A program made the position numbers and the translations under genes. Positions 25,191-34,242 of a stretch of DNA of 64,000 nucleotides are shown here, piece by piece. The notes beneath the pieces are model-generated. The model was not told the DNA's origin. It searched no databases and was given only the letters and a program-made list of their open reading frames with translations. Numbering within the stretch: position 1 is the first letter of the stretch; each line of letters begins with the position of its first letter. The stretch is taken from contig JAHBVX010000001.1 of NCBI GenBank assembly GCA_019637295.1, forward strand, positions 1,091,501-1,155,500, written 5' to 3'. Origin of the DNA: Polyangiaceae bacterium. Its GTDB lineage: Bacteria > Myxococcota_A > Polyangia > Polyangiales > Polyangiaceae.

Positions 25191-27274
25191 TGCGCGTCCG
25201 GTCCCTCGTCTGGACTCTGGCTCTGTGCCTGGCTGCCGCCAGCGCCAGCGCGCAGGGCAAGGGCAAGCCGGCCAAACCCGCGCCCATCGAGCCCGCGCCC
25301 GTCGAGCCCGCGCCCGCCGAGCCCGCGCCCGTGGCGCCTGCGCCGGCAGCCGAGCCGGGCGAGGCGCCGCCCGAGCCCGCGTCCCCGCGGGACAACGATC
25401 CAGGCTCACCCGATACCCGAAGCCAGGGGGCGCGCGCCTATCAGAAGGCGCTCGAGCGCCGGCGCCTCGCGGCCACCACCCCCCTGAGCCGGCAGCGCCT
25501 GCGCGACGAGCTCGCCAAGGTCGAAGAGAAGCTGGCCGACGGGCGGCGTGACGAGGCCATCGGTGATCTGGTGTATCTGGTCGAGTCCCCGCGCTTCGAC
25601 GCGTTCTCGTCCACCGAAGAAGGTCGCAACGCCCTGCTGCTGCTCGGTGAGTCGCTGGGCCGCGCCGGCGCGACCCAGCCGGCGCGGGGCTATCTGGTCA
25701 AGCTGCTCTCCGGCAAGACGAGCGATCTCTGGTACCGGCGCGCCGTGCGCGCCCTGGTGGACGTAGGGCTCGAGAGCGAGCAGCCGGACGCGGTCCTCAC
25801 GGACCTGGCGGTGGTGACGAACGCTGCCCCGGAGGAGCTCCGCGGTGACATCGCCTACCTTCGGGGTCGCGTCGCCGAGAAGCGCGGTCGAGCCGCGGAG
25901 GCCCTGGCGGAGCTGCGCAAGGTGTCCCCACGCTCTCGGTTCTGGGCGCAGGCGACCTACCTGTCCGGCATGATCGAGGTGGAACGCGGCGCGTTCAAGA
26001 AGGGGGAGAACCTGTTCTGCAAGGTAGCCGACCCGAAGCTGACGCCGAAGGTGGCGCCGCTGTTCGGCGGCGGGGACTTCTTTCGGGTCCGTGACCTCGC
26101 GCGCTTGGCCCTCGGCCGGGTCGCGCACGAGAATTTCCGCTTCGATGACGCGCGCTACTACTACTACCTGGTGCCGCGCGACTCGGACCACATTCCGGAG
26201 GCGCTGTACGAGTCGGCGACCACCCGCTACGAGGCGAAGGACTACGACGGAGCGCGTGAGCTGATGAACGAGCTGCGTGCGCTCGACGTCAATCACCCGT
26301 ACGAGGACGAGGCCTGGGTCCTCGACGCTTACCTGGACATGGCCACGTGCCGCTTCGACCGTGCGGACGCGAAGCTGAACGAGTTCCTCAAGCGCTACGA
26401 GCCGGTGCGCGACTCGGCGCGACGCATCGCTCGGGACGCCTCGGCCGTGAAGAAGCTGGTGGAGGCAGTGCGCACCGGGGGCGATCCTGCCGCGGCCGGA
26501 ATCGGCGGGGACGCCAAGGGTCTGCGCACCCTCGGCGGCCTCTTGCGCGTGGACGCGAGCTACGGCCGAGCCGCGCAACGCATGGCGCAGCTCGACCATC
26601 AGCTGTCGGGCCTGCGCGGTGCGATCGGCGAGATCGACGAAGCGCAGCGCCGCCTGGCCACACCCAAGTCCGTGCGCCCCCAAGCCGCTGGATCCCTGGC
26701 GGATGCGCCGACGGAGAAAATGCGGCGCATCGAGTCGCAGCTCGCGGAGGTGCGCCGGCTGATGCGGGATGCCGAGCGCAGTCGCCGCGGCAAGAAAGGG
26801 GAGCTCGATGCTCTGGCCAAGCAGGCGGACGCGCTGGAGCTGCAGGCCAAGGCGGCGCGCGCGTCCCTCGCGCCCACTTCAGAGGCCAAGAAGGCAACCG
26901 CCACGACGGACCAGGAGCTGTCGAAGGTGCTGACTGACGATCGGGAGCGCGCCGTCGAGCTCTATGCGGCGGCGGAGGCCCTGCGAGGCAAGGTAGATAC
27001 GCAGCAGCTCGAGCTCGCCAAGGACGCGCTCGTCCGCCTCGACCGTCGCCTGTCTCGGTTGTTGCGCCGCGCGCGCCTCGGTCGGGTCGAGACGGTCCTC
27101 GGCCAGAAGCGAGCCCTCGAGGTCGAGGTGGAGGCGCTGACCCAAGGCCTGCTGCCACAGTCCATCGTCGACTCGCTCGATGCTGCGCGCTACCTGCGCG
27201 ACGACGAGGAGTACTGGCCCTTCGATGGCGAGGATTGGGAAGACGAGTACGTCGGTGGGGAGGGACTGCGATGA
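25190..27274 (+). CDS. Periplasmic TPR protein, GltC-like
   Basis: 694 residues from ATG 25190; the frame is open upstream, but this ATG begins a clear signal peptide (LALCLAAASASAQ). After a repeat of Pro-Ala-Glu-Pro units, helical TPR-like pairs run about 75-420 (DEAIGDLVYLVESPRFDAF, GRAAEALAELRKVSP, FDDARYYYYLVPRDSDHIPEAL, YDGARELMNELRALD). A coiled-coil segment follows at about 450-660 (QRMAQLDHQLSGLRGAIGEI, RIESQLAEVRRLMRDAE). The tail is acidic and aromatic. Length, signal and TPR-then-coil layout fit the gliding-motility protein GltC. It overlaps both neighbours. Confidence 0.75.
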   Translation: MRVRSLVWTLALCLAAASASAQGKGKPAKPAPIEPAPVEPAPAEPAPVAPAPAAEPGEAPPEPASPRDNDPGSPDTRSQGARAYQKALERRRLAATTPLSRQRLRDELAKVEEKLADGRRDEAIGDLVYLVESPRFDAFSSTEEGRNALLLLGESLGRAGATQPARGYLVKLLSGKTSDLWYRRAVRALVDVGLESEQPDAVLTDLAVVTNAAPEELRGDIAYLRGRVAEKRGRAAEALAELRKVSPRSRFWAQATYLSGMIEVERGAFKKGENLFCKVADPKLTPKVAPLFGGGDFFRVRDLARLALGRVAHENFRFDDARYYYYLVPRDSDHIPEALYESATTRYEAKDYDGARELMNELRALDVNHPYEDEAWVLDAYLDMATCRFDRADAKLNEFLKRYEPVRDSARRIARDASAVKKLVEAVRTGGDPAAAGIGGDAKGLRTLGGLLRVDASYGRAAQRMAQLDHQLSGLRGAIGEIDEAQRRLATPKSVRPQAAGSLADAPTEKMRRIESQLAEVRRLMRDAERSRRGKKGELDALAKQADALELQAKAARASLAPTSEAKKATATTDQELSKVLTDDRERAVELYAAAEALRGKVDTQQLELAKDALVRLDRRLSRLLRRARLGRVETVLGQKRALEVEVEALTQGLLPQSIVDSLDAARYLRDDEEYWPFDGEDWEDEYVGGEGLR

Positions 27275-30200
27275 GGCGAACTCACCTCGCCGCGCTCGCC
27301 CTCTGTCTGTTCGCGGCCAGCGCCCACGCGCAGACCGGCGAGCCGGGCAGCCCGGCGATGGCGGGCGAGAAGAGCCAGATCAAGCCGGTGGGCGAGCGCA
27401 AGCTCGGGGCGCGCGCGCGCCCGACGCACAAGAAGCAGACCCAGAAGAAGGAGGACGCCGCGCGCGCTACCCGCGTGAGCCTGCAGATCCCCGAGCGGCT
27501 GCGCAAGGCCCTCGAGCGCAAGATCGACGCGCGCATCGCCTGGAACATCCAGCAGCAGAAGAAGCTCCGCGGGGACGCGCTGAAGCTGCTGCGCAAGTTC
27601 GTGGCCGAGAGCCCCGAGGACTCGGACGAGTTGCCCGAGGCGCTGATGCGGCTCGGCGAGCTCGAGTGGGAGGAGTCGAGGGATCAGTTCCTGGTCGACT
27701 TCAACGCGTGGGAGAAGAAGCCGCAGGAGCAGCGCGGCGAGCCACCGTCCCCCAACTACCAGGCTGCCCGCGGGCGCTTCCTCCGCGTGCTGAAGAACCA
27801 CAAGACGTTCCGCAGCTACGACCTGACGCTCTACGTCGACGGGTTCCTCGCCAACGAAGAGGGCAAGTTCGAGGATGCGCTCGGCCGCTTCAACAAGATC
27901 CTCGAGTGGTTCCCCAAGAGCCGCTTCGTGCCCGATGCTCACATGGTTCGCGCCGAGTACGAGTTCACCAAGGACGCCCCCAACTACCAGACGGCCTTCG
28001 AAGAGTACGAGTTGGTGCTGAAGTACAAGGACAGCCCGCTCTACGACCTGGCGTTGTTCAAGAGCGCGTGGTGCCTCTGGCGCCTGGGTAAGACGGATCT
28101 CGCTGCGCGCCGCTTCCTGACCGTGTTCAAGGACTCGGCGGAGGCGAACGAGCGCGGCAAGTCGCGGGAGGAGATCGACGAGCTACAGCGGGAGGCGCTC
28201 AAGAACCTGGTCGCGGTCTTCGTCGAGGACGAGAAGAACCGCGCCGAGGACATGCATCAGTTCCTGGTCAAGGCGGGCGGCGACAAGTTCGCCGGGCGCA
28301 TCGTCCGGGCGCTGGCCGAGGCGCTCTACGAGCAAGCCCACTACGAGCGCGGGATCGAAGCCTACCGGCTGCTGCTGAAGCTCGAGCCGATGAACCCCCA
28401 GGCGTACCGCCACGCGTTGGCGGTGGCGCAGGGCGACTCCACCATGGAGGCGTGGAAGAAGCTGCAGGAGGACTACCGCTGGATCATCGCGGAGTACGTG
28501 CCGCCGCGTCCGCCCAAGAAGGGGCAGAAGCCCGCGAAGGCGGGCGCGTGGACTCGGGTTCAGCAACCGGTGACCCTGGCCGCCGCCACCAAGGCGGTGA
28601 AGGCGCAGCTGCGGGACGACGCGGTGGGTCTGCACGCCAAGGCGCAGGCGGACAAGGTCAGCCGCAGCCAATACGAAGGCGCAGCGGGGCTGTACCAGGT
28701 GTACCTCTCCCGCTTCGGACACGAGTTGGACTCGTACGAGGTGCACTACAACCTCGCCGAGATCTATTTCTACCACATCGACAAAGAGGACAAGGCCGCG
28801 GACGCCTACCTGGCCGCGGTTCGACTCGACCCCAAGGGCAAGCTGAGCCGCAATGCCCTGTACAACGCGCTCGCCGCGCTCGAGCGCGCGCGTGCGCGAG
28901 AGTTCGAGGCTCGCCGCGCCGCCGGCAAGAAGCAGGAGGAGTCGCCCCTCGACAAGCAGCTCACCGAGGCGATGGAGTTGTACGTCAAGAGCTACCCCAA
29001 CGACTCGGAGGTCCCCGAGCTCTTGTTCCGACAGGGCAAGCTCTACTACGACTACGAGGTCTACGATCCCGCGGTGCGGCAGTGGGGCCTCTTGCTCGAG
29101 AAGTACTCCTCGAGCCGCTTCGCGGTGGGCGCGGGTGAGCTGATCCTGGACTCGTTCAACAAGAGCAAGGACTACGAGAACATCGAGACCTGGGCGCGAC
29201 GGCTCAAGACGGCACCGTCGTTCATGAAGCCGGAGCAACAGGCCAGGTTGAACACGCTGATCGTTCAGGCGGTGTTCAAGCAGGGGGAGCAGCACGCCGA
29301 GGCCAGTCGCCACGACAAGGCCGCGCAGGCTTATCTGCGTGCGGCGACGGAGTTTCCCAAGGAGCCCAGGGCTGCACAAGCCGCCATCAACGCCCAGGTC
29401 GAGGCTCGGCGCGCGGCGGACCTGCCGACCCTGAAGGCCGCCGCTGCGCTGCTCATCAGCGACCATCGCGCGCGTCCGGAGGCCGCCCAGGGACTGTGGA
29501 TCGCGGCGACCACCCACCAGGAAATCGGGCTCTTCAGCGACGCCGCTGGGTACCACGAGGTCATCGTGGAGAGCTTCCCCAAGTACGAGCATCACAAGGA
29601 CGCCGCGTTCAACGCGGTCTTGCTCAGGACTACGGTCGGCGATCACGCCAAGGCCATCGAGAACGGCAACAAGTTCAAGAGGCTGTATGGCCGCGACGAA
29701 GCCGCCGACGAGGTCACCTTCCTGATGGGCAAGGCCCACGAGAAGGCGGAGAAGTGGAAAGACGCCGAGCGTCTCTACGCCGACTATGCCCGCGCCGCGC
29801 GCCGCCCCGGCAGCCAGGTCGAGGCCTACACTCGGCTCGCCAGTGTGCGTCTCCGCGCGGGCGACGTGAAGGGCGCGGACACCGCGCTGGCCAGCGCGCT
29901 CAAGACGTACAAGCAGCGCAAAGGGGCTATCGACGCGGATGGCCGCTATTTCGCCGCCAAGGCGCGCTACATGCAGGGAGAGCGCGTGCTGCAGGACTAC
30001 GAGCGCGTGAAGATCGAGGGCGAGGTCAAGCAACTCAAGGAGCGTCTGCGCAAGAAGAGCGAGCTGCTCAAGCGTGCGGCCGACACGTTCCTGGACACCG
30101 CCGAGATGGGCGTCGCGGAGTGGACCACCGCGTCCCTGTATCAGATTGGCTTCACCTACGAGTCGTTCTCCAAGGCGCTGCTCAACTCACCGCCTCCTGA

Positions 30201-30630
30201 CAGCCTGAGCGCGCAGGACAAGGAGCTGTATTCGCAACAGCTCGACGAGTTCGTCATCCCGATCGAGGAGCGCGCGCTCGAGGCGTACGAGAGTGGCTGG
30301 CTGAAGGCACGAGAGCTGGGGATCTTCAACTCCTGGACGGCCAAGATGCGCGAGGCGCTCGGGCGGCTGAACTCGGAGCTGTTCCCGCCGCTTCGAGAGA
30401 TTGGCTTCGAGCTCCGCTCGAAGGGGCCCTCTGCGCTGCCAGCCTTGATCGAGGCGCCGCGCCGCACGAAGGCCCAGCGCAGCGAGGCCTACACGATCCC
30501 GTTGGAGGAGACCTTGGCCGAAAAGAAGGAGGCGGCGGCAGCGAAGCCGGCGCCCGAGGCCGAGGAGCCGAAGGCGGAGCCCCCGTCGGACAATCCCTAC
30601 AAGCCCACCAAGCCAGGAGGGCAGAAGTGA
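27271..30630 (+). CDS. Large periplasmic TPR protein, GltD/AgmU-like
   Basis: 1119 residues from ATG 27271, overlapping the previous stop (ATGA). A signal peptide ends at ASAHAQ. At least ten TPR-type helix pairs are spread over the protein (KFEDALGRFNKILEWFPKSR, YQTAFEEYELVLKYKDSPLY, YERGIEAYRLLLKLEPMNPQ, YEGAAGLYQVYLSRFGHELD, HDKAAQAYLRAATEFPKEPR and others). The C-terminus is Lys/Ala/Pro-rich (EEPKAEPPSDNPYKPTKPG). Size and repeats resemble M. xanthus GltD (AgmU), a periplasmic scaffold of the gliding complex. Ordinary TPR assembly factors are the alternative. Confidence 0.75.
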   Translation: MRRTHLAALALCLFAASAHAQTGEPGSPAMAGEKSQIKPVGERKLGARARPTHKKQTQKKEDAARATRVSLQIPERLRKALERKIDARIAWNIQQQKKLRGDALKLLRKFVAESPEDSDELPEALMRLGELEWEESRDQFLVDFNAWEKKPQEQRGEPPSPNYQAARGRFLRVLKNHKTFRSYDLTLYVDGFLANEEGKFEDALGRFNKILEWFPKSRFVPDAHMVRAEYEFTKDAPNYQTAFEEYELVLKYKDSPLYDLALFKSAWCLWRLGKTDLAARRFLTVFKDSAEANERGKSREEIDELQREALKNLVAVFVEDEKNRAEDMHQFLVKAGGDKFAGRIVRALAEALYEQAHYERGIEAYRLLLKLEPMNPQAYRHALAVAQGDSTMEAWKKLQEDYRWIIAEYVPPRPPKKGQKPAKAGAWTRVQQPVTLAAATKAVKAQLRDDAVGLHAKAQADKVSRSQYEGAAGLYQVYLSRFGHELDSYEVHYNLAEIYFYHIDKEDKAADAYLAAVRLDPKGKLSRNALYNALAALERARAREFEARRAAGKKQEESPLDKQLTEAMELYVKSYPNDSEVPELLFRQGKLYYDYEVYDPAVRQWGLLLEKYSSSRFAVGAGELILDSFNKSKDYENIETWARRLKTAPSFMKPEQQARLNTLIVQAVFKQGEQHAEASRHDKAAQAYLRAATEFPKEPRAAQAAINAQVEARRAADLPTLKAAAALLISDHRARPEAAQGLWIAATTHQEIGLFSDAAGYHEVIVESFPKYEHHKDAAFNAVLLRTTVGDHAKAIENGNKFKRLYGRDEAADEVTFLMGKAHEKAEKWKDAERLYADYARAARRPGSQVEAYTRLASVRLRAGDVKGADTALASALKTYKQRKGAIDADGRYFAAKARYMQGERVLQDYERVKIEGEVKQLKERLRKKSELLKRAADTFLDTAEMGVAEWTTASLYQIGFTYESFSKALLNSPPPDSLSAQDKELYSQQLDEFVIPIEERALEAYESGWLKARELGIFNSWTAKMREALGRLNSELFPPLREIGFELRSKGPSALPALIEAPRRTKAQRSEAYTIPLEETLAEKKEAAAAKPAPEAEEPKAEPPSDNPYKPTKPGGQK

Positions 30631-31724
30631 CTCGTCTAGGCGCGGCCGTCGCGGTGGCGCTGCTGCTCGCGGCCTGCGGAGGCGGAGGCCGACAGGAGGC
30701 CAAGGCGCCGGTGTTGCCGCCCGCCAACCCGGAAGCAGCCAGCAAGATGGCTCGCGCGGTGGCCACCGCCAAGGACGCTGGCGGCAGGAAGCGCGCGATC
30801 GAGCTGCTGCGGCAAGCGCTGAAGCTCGACCCAAACCTGTGGGAAGCTCGCTACAACCTGGGCGTGCTGCTGGCGGAGGAGGGTGAGGTCAACGACGCGG
30901 AGAAGGAGCTGGCGGCTGCGTTCGAGCTCGCGCCCAACGCGGAGGACGTCGTCGTGGCGCTGGCCGAAGTGCGACGGCGGCGCGGGGACGCCAAGGGCAG
31001 CGCTGCGGCGCTCGAGCCCTTCGTGAAGCAGCATCCGAAAGCCGTGTCGGCGCGGATCGCGCTGGTCAGCGCGTTGCGTGAGTCGGGCAACGTGGACGCT
31101 GCCATCGAGCACGCCCGCGAGGTGCTGGTGCGCCGGCCGAGTGATCCGAACGCGCTCGCCGAGCTGGCCATGTCGCACTTGACTCGCGGTGAGACCGACA
31201 CCGCGGACTTGTTGGTGAAGGAGGCGCTGAAGGCGGATCCGAACAACGCCATCGCCGAGCGCACCGCGGGTCTGGTGGCGCTCAAGCGGGGTGATGACGC
31301 CGTCGCCTTCCAGCACTTCGCCAAGGCCAGCAGCCTCGATCCGAAGGACACCACCGCGCGCTTGAACACCGGCACCGTGCTGCTGCAGGCAGGGGTCTAC
31401 GACAAGGCTGTAGAGGAGTTTCGCGGTGTGCTCGCGGTCAAGCCCGGTGATACACCGGCGGAGCTTGGGCTGGCGGCGGCGCTGCGGGGCCTGGGGGCGC
31501 GGGACAAGCCGGGCCCGTATCAGGAGGCCGAGCGCGTGCTCAAGGCCGTCTTGGCCCGAGAGCCCAAGAACCTCAACGCGCTGTTCAACCTCGCCGTCCT
31601 CTACGCCCACTTTCTCGCCAAACCCGGCGAGGCCAAGCCGCTGTTCGAGCGCTTCTTGGGCGTCGCGCCGGCGTCCCACCCCGCTCGCGCCGAAGCACAG
31701 AAGATGGTCGCTGCTCAGAAGTGA
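30627..31724 (+). CDS. TPR lipoprotein, GltE-like
   Basis: 365 residues from GTG 30627 (GTGA overlap with the previous gene). Lipobox LLAAC gives Cys 17. Eight or so canonical TPRs follow (RAIELLRQALKLDPNLWEAR, AIEHAREVLVRRPSDPNALA, AVAFQHFAKASSLDPKDTTA, KAVEEFRGVLAVKPGDTPAE), much more regular than in the two upstream proteins. Lipid anchoring plus TPR matches the gliding-motility TPR lipoprotein GltE. As the last gene of the operon it may link periplasmic scaffold proteins to the outer membrane. Confidence 0.75.
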   Translation: MTRLGAAVAVALLLAACGGGGRQEAKAPVLPPANPEAASKMARAVATAKDAGGRKRAIELLRQALKLDPNLWEARYNLGVLLAEEGEVNDAEKELAAAFELAPNAEDVVVALAEVRRRRGDAKGSAAALEPFVKQHPKAVSARIALVSALRESGNVDAAIEHAREVLVRRPSDPNALAELAMSHLTRGETDTADLLVKEALKADPNNAIAERTAGLVALKRGDDAVAFQHFAKASSLDPKDTTARLNTGTVLLQAGVYDKAVEEFRGVLAVKPGDTPAELGLAAALRGLGARDKPGPYQEAERVLKAVLAREPKNLNALFNLAVLYAHFLAKPGEAKPLFERFLGVAPASHPARAEAQKMVAAQK

Positions 31725-31740
31725 GGAGCCGACGAGGACT

Positions 31741-33258
31741 TCAGAGCAGGAGCGGGTGGCTGGCGAGGGCTTCGTTCAGCTGCACCAGCGGGCTCTGGGC
31801 GGGCAGGGACTTCGAGACCTCCTGAAGCTCCGCCTTCGCGGCCTGCAGCTGCGCGCGGTCCAGCGCCCGGAGCGCCTCCGCGACGGTCATGACGGCACGC
31901 AGCCGCTGAGCCTCGAGGGCCGGCTTGCTGGCGTCGAAGAGCTCCGGACTGGTCGTGCTCGAGGGCTCCGTGGACTCGACGTTGCCCCAGGCAGTCGTCT
32001 TGTACTTCACGACGACCGAGAGCGGCTCCGTCGACGAGGTGTGGGCCAGCTCCTCGCTGCAGGTTTGGAGCCGGAACAGGAAGACCTGCACGCCATCCGA
32101 GCTCAGATCCGTGGCCGCGTCGGGATCGAAGCTGGCGGTCAACTCCTGCTCGGCGCCGCGGGTGAGCGTGAAGTGCCAAGGCAGCTGCAGGCTCACGCTC
32201 ACGTTGTAGAGCGCCACGCTGAGCATCTCGGGCACCATGGCGCCGACGTACTCGACCTCTTGCGACGAGCCCGCGTGCACGAAGTGCCCCCCTCCGGTGC
32301 GCGCCAGGGCGCGGAAGAAGCGATCCGGCAGCTCGGTCGCGGCGCCAACGCTGATGGCGCTCAGCCGGGCGCCTTGGGCCGTCAGCTCCGAGAGGGCAGT
32401 CGCCGGGATGCGCGCCGGATCGTCCTTGCCGTCGCTGAGCAGGAAGGCGCGGTCTCCTGCGCCGAGGACCAGCGTCGGATCCTGCAAGACCGTCGCTAGA
32501 GCGTCCGTGATGCTGGCCTCGCCGTCCACGCCGCTGACTTCGTCGATGCTGCTCGGGCTCGCGCCGGAGACCGTGCGCAAGGACAGCTGCGCTTCGCTCG
32601 GCAGGTGGGACGCGATCGCGTGTGCGACCTGCTTGGCGCGGCCGAGGGGCGAGCTCGGATCTTGTGCGTCACCCATCGAGAGGGTGTCGTCGATGATCAG
32701 CACGACGTGCTGGTTGGCTGGCGGAGGCACCGACGGAGCGTGCACCAGCACCAGCAGATCGAACTGGTTGCCGGCCACCTGTCGCAGCTGCGTCAAGACC
32801 GTGGGGGCAGAGGCGGAGCCGGGGACGAGCAGCCCGGTGTCGGCGGACGGCTCGGCGTAGTAGTTCAGGAAGTCCTGTACCCGGAGCAGCTGCGGGATGG
32901 GCGCGACCTGGGCGCGCATGAGCTCACCCGCGACCGCAGGGCTGGCAAAGCCGCCCGACTCGGCCACGGAGACGTCCACCTCGGAGCCGTGCCCCGTCAT
33001 CTGCTCGCAGCCCGCGACCTGGTCCGGCGCGAGGGCCTGCTGCGCGGCCTGTGCCTGCTCCGTCCACTGACCAGTCGGCTCGTCCATGATGGGCCCCCCA
33101 CCGAAGCTGCCTCCGAGCCCCAGGCCCGCGTCAGCCCCCGGCCCGCCGCCGACGGCGCCACCTCCATCCGGTCCAGCCCTCTGCTCGAGCTGCTCATCGC
33201 ACGCGATCGCCAGCGCGCCCACCATGCCCAAGCCCAACCCGAGCTGCACCAGTCTCAT
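31741..33258 (-). CDS. VWA-domain lipoprotein (YfbK-like)
   Basis: 505 residues from ATG 33258. Lipobox AIAC gives Cys 20, followed by a Gly-rich linker. A segment with the pattern RVQDFLNYYAEP (about 125-137) matches the N-terminal region of YfbK-type proteins. The von Willebrand A domain follows with an intact-looking metal site: VLIIDDTLSMGD, DALATVL and LLSDGKDDP; the usual DxSxS appears as DDTLS. The C-terminal about 150 residues form beta strands and a final helical pair. It is downstream of an FHA gene on the same strand with a 108-base gap. Probably a surface or periplasmic assembly protein. Confidence 0.8.
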   Translation of the reverse strand: MRLVQLGLGLGMVGALAIACDEQLEQRAGPDGGGAVGGGPGADAGLGLGGSFGGGPIMDEPTGQWTEQAQAAQQALAPDQVAGCEQMTGHGSEVDVSVAESGGFASPAVAGELMRAQVAPIPQLLRVQDFLNYYAEPSADTGLLVPGSASAPTVLTQLRQVAGNQFDLLVLVHAPSVPPPANQHVVLIIDDTLSMGDAQDPSSPLGRAKQVAHAIASHLPSEAQLSLRTVSGASPSSIDEVSGVDGEASITDALATVLQDPTLVLGAGDRAFLLSDGKDDPARIPATALSELTAQGARLSAISVGAATELPDRFFRALARTGGGHFVHAGSSQEVEYVGAMVPEMLSVALYNVSVSLQLPWHFTLTRGAEQELTASFDPDAATDLSSDGVQVFLFRLQTCSEELAHTSSTEPLSVVVKYKTTAWGNVESTEPSSTTSPELFDASKPALEAQRLRAVMTVAEALRALDRAQLQAAKAELQEVSKSLPAQSPLVQLNEALASHPLLL

Positions 33259-33349
33259 ACCGAGCAGTGTTGCACGCTTCGTGCCGCCCGGGATCACCGG
33301 CGGAAAACGCCGTCCGCCCACATCAGCCCACCGATCCAGCGGCCAGAGT

Positions 33350-33367
33350 GGCACAGCTGGGTGTGCC
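33350..33367 (-). terminator. Weak hairpin after the FHA gene
   Basis: GGCACA-GCTGGG-TGTGCC forms a 6-bp stem starting right after the FHA stop codon. There is no T-run, so it is at most a weak terminator or processing signal between the FHA and VWA genes. Confidence 0.3.
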
Positions 33368-34102
33368 TCAGCGCTGGGCCAGTGCCCGCCAGTCCAGGGT
33401 CACGACATCCACGGCAGCGACCACGTCCGGAAGCTCCTGTCGCACCTCGGGCGGAAGCGAGCCCCGGTGAGCGCTCGCCAGCTCGACCACGTAGTCCACC
33501 CACGCGCCGTGCCCGGTCGCCCGCGCGAGCTTGAGGGCGAAACGATAGGCCTCGGCCACCACGGCCGGGTCGAGGGGCTTGCCCCGCCGGGCAGACGCGA
33601 GCAGCTCGTCCAGGTGCGGCTCGAGGATCCGTCGAACCTCGTCGAGCTGCCCCGCCGCGAGCGCGGCCTCTGCGCTCTCGCCCAGGATGGCGAAGATGCT
33701 CGCCGCGTTCGTGTCCAGCTCTGGCGCCTCGGGCGGGCGCTTCTTGTAGCGTGGGATCTCCGCGGAGGTGGTGACGTTGCGCGGACCTCGCGGCGCTTGC
33801 ACGCCGCTGTGCAGCCAGAAGAGCTGCCCCCCAATGCGCACGCGACTGCCGGCGGCGAGCTCCCGACGGCCCGTGATGCGCTGCTCGTCCACGAACGTGC
33901 CGTTCGTGCTGCCCAGATCCTCGAGCACGACGCGACCTTGATCGAGCAGGACTCGCGCGTGGATCCGGCTCACGAGCGGATCGTCGTCGAACCTCAGGTG
34001 ACAGCCCATGTCCCGACCGATCAAGAGCTCGCGCTCACCGAGCGGGGCGTCGCCGTTTGGGCAGCGCAGCCACCAGCGAGGGGTTTCCCGTTGGTCCGAC
34101 AT
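33368..34102 (-). CDS. FHA-domain protein
   Basis: 244 residues from ATG 34102. A forkhead-associated phosphothreonine-binding domain sits at about 15-85 with all key features: LIGRDMGCHLRF (Gly-Arg), LVSRIHARV (Ser-x2-His) and DLGSTNGTFVDEQRI (Asn-Gly). A short linker (about 100-120) precedes a helical C-terminal domain of unknown type (ASIFAILGESAEAALAAGQ, DEVRRILEPHLDELLASARR). It likely reads Ser/Thr kinase signals; a kinase gene lies at 50.1 kb, but no link can be shown. No membrane segment. Confidence 0.88.
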   Translation of the reverse strand: MSDQRETPRWWLRCPNGDAPLGERELLIGRDMGCHLRFDDDPLVSRIHARVLLDQGRVVLEDLGSTNGTFVDEQRITGRRELAAGSRVRIGGQLFWLHSGVQAPRGPRNVTTSAEIPRYKKRPPEAPELDTNAASIFAILGESAEAALAAGQLDEVRRILEPHLDELLASARRGKPLDPAVVAEAYRFALKLARATGHGAWVDYVVELASAHRGSLPPEVRQELPDVVAAVDVVTLDWRALAQR

Positions 34103-34242
34103 CTCGAAATCCGTCAGCTCGTCGCGGGCCGCGAGGCCGTCGAATCTGGATTGAGCCGAGTCATGCTCTGAGCAGTATTCCAGACGTCCGGCCCTGGGTC
34201 GAGGCCGGCGTTGCGACCCGCTTGCCCGCGCCGACCTCGGCC

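Noticed and set aside
27180-28091. Long Arg/Gly-rich open frame inside the TPR genes
   Set aside because: It is out of frame with two well-supported TPR genes, lacks family similarity and has the Arg/Gly/Ala composition typical of shadow frames in GC-rich DNA.
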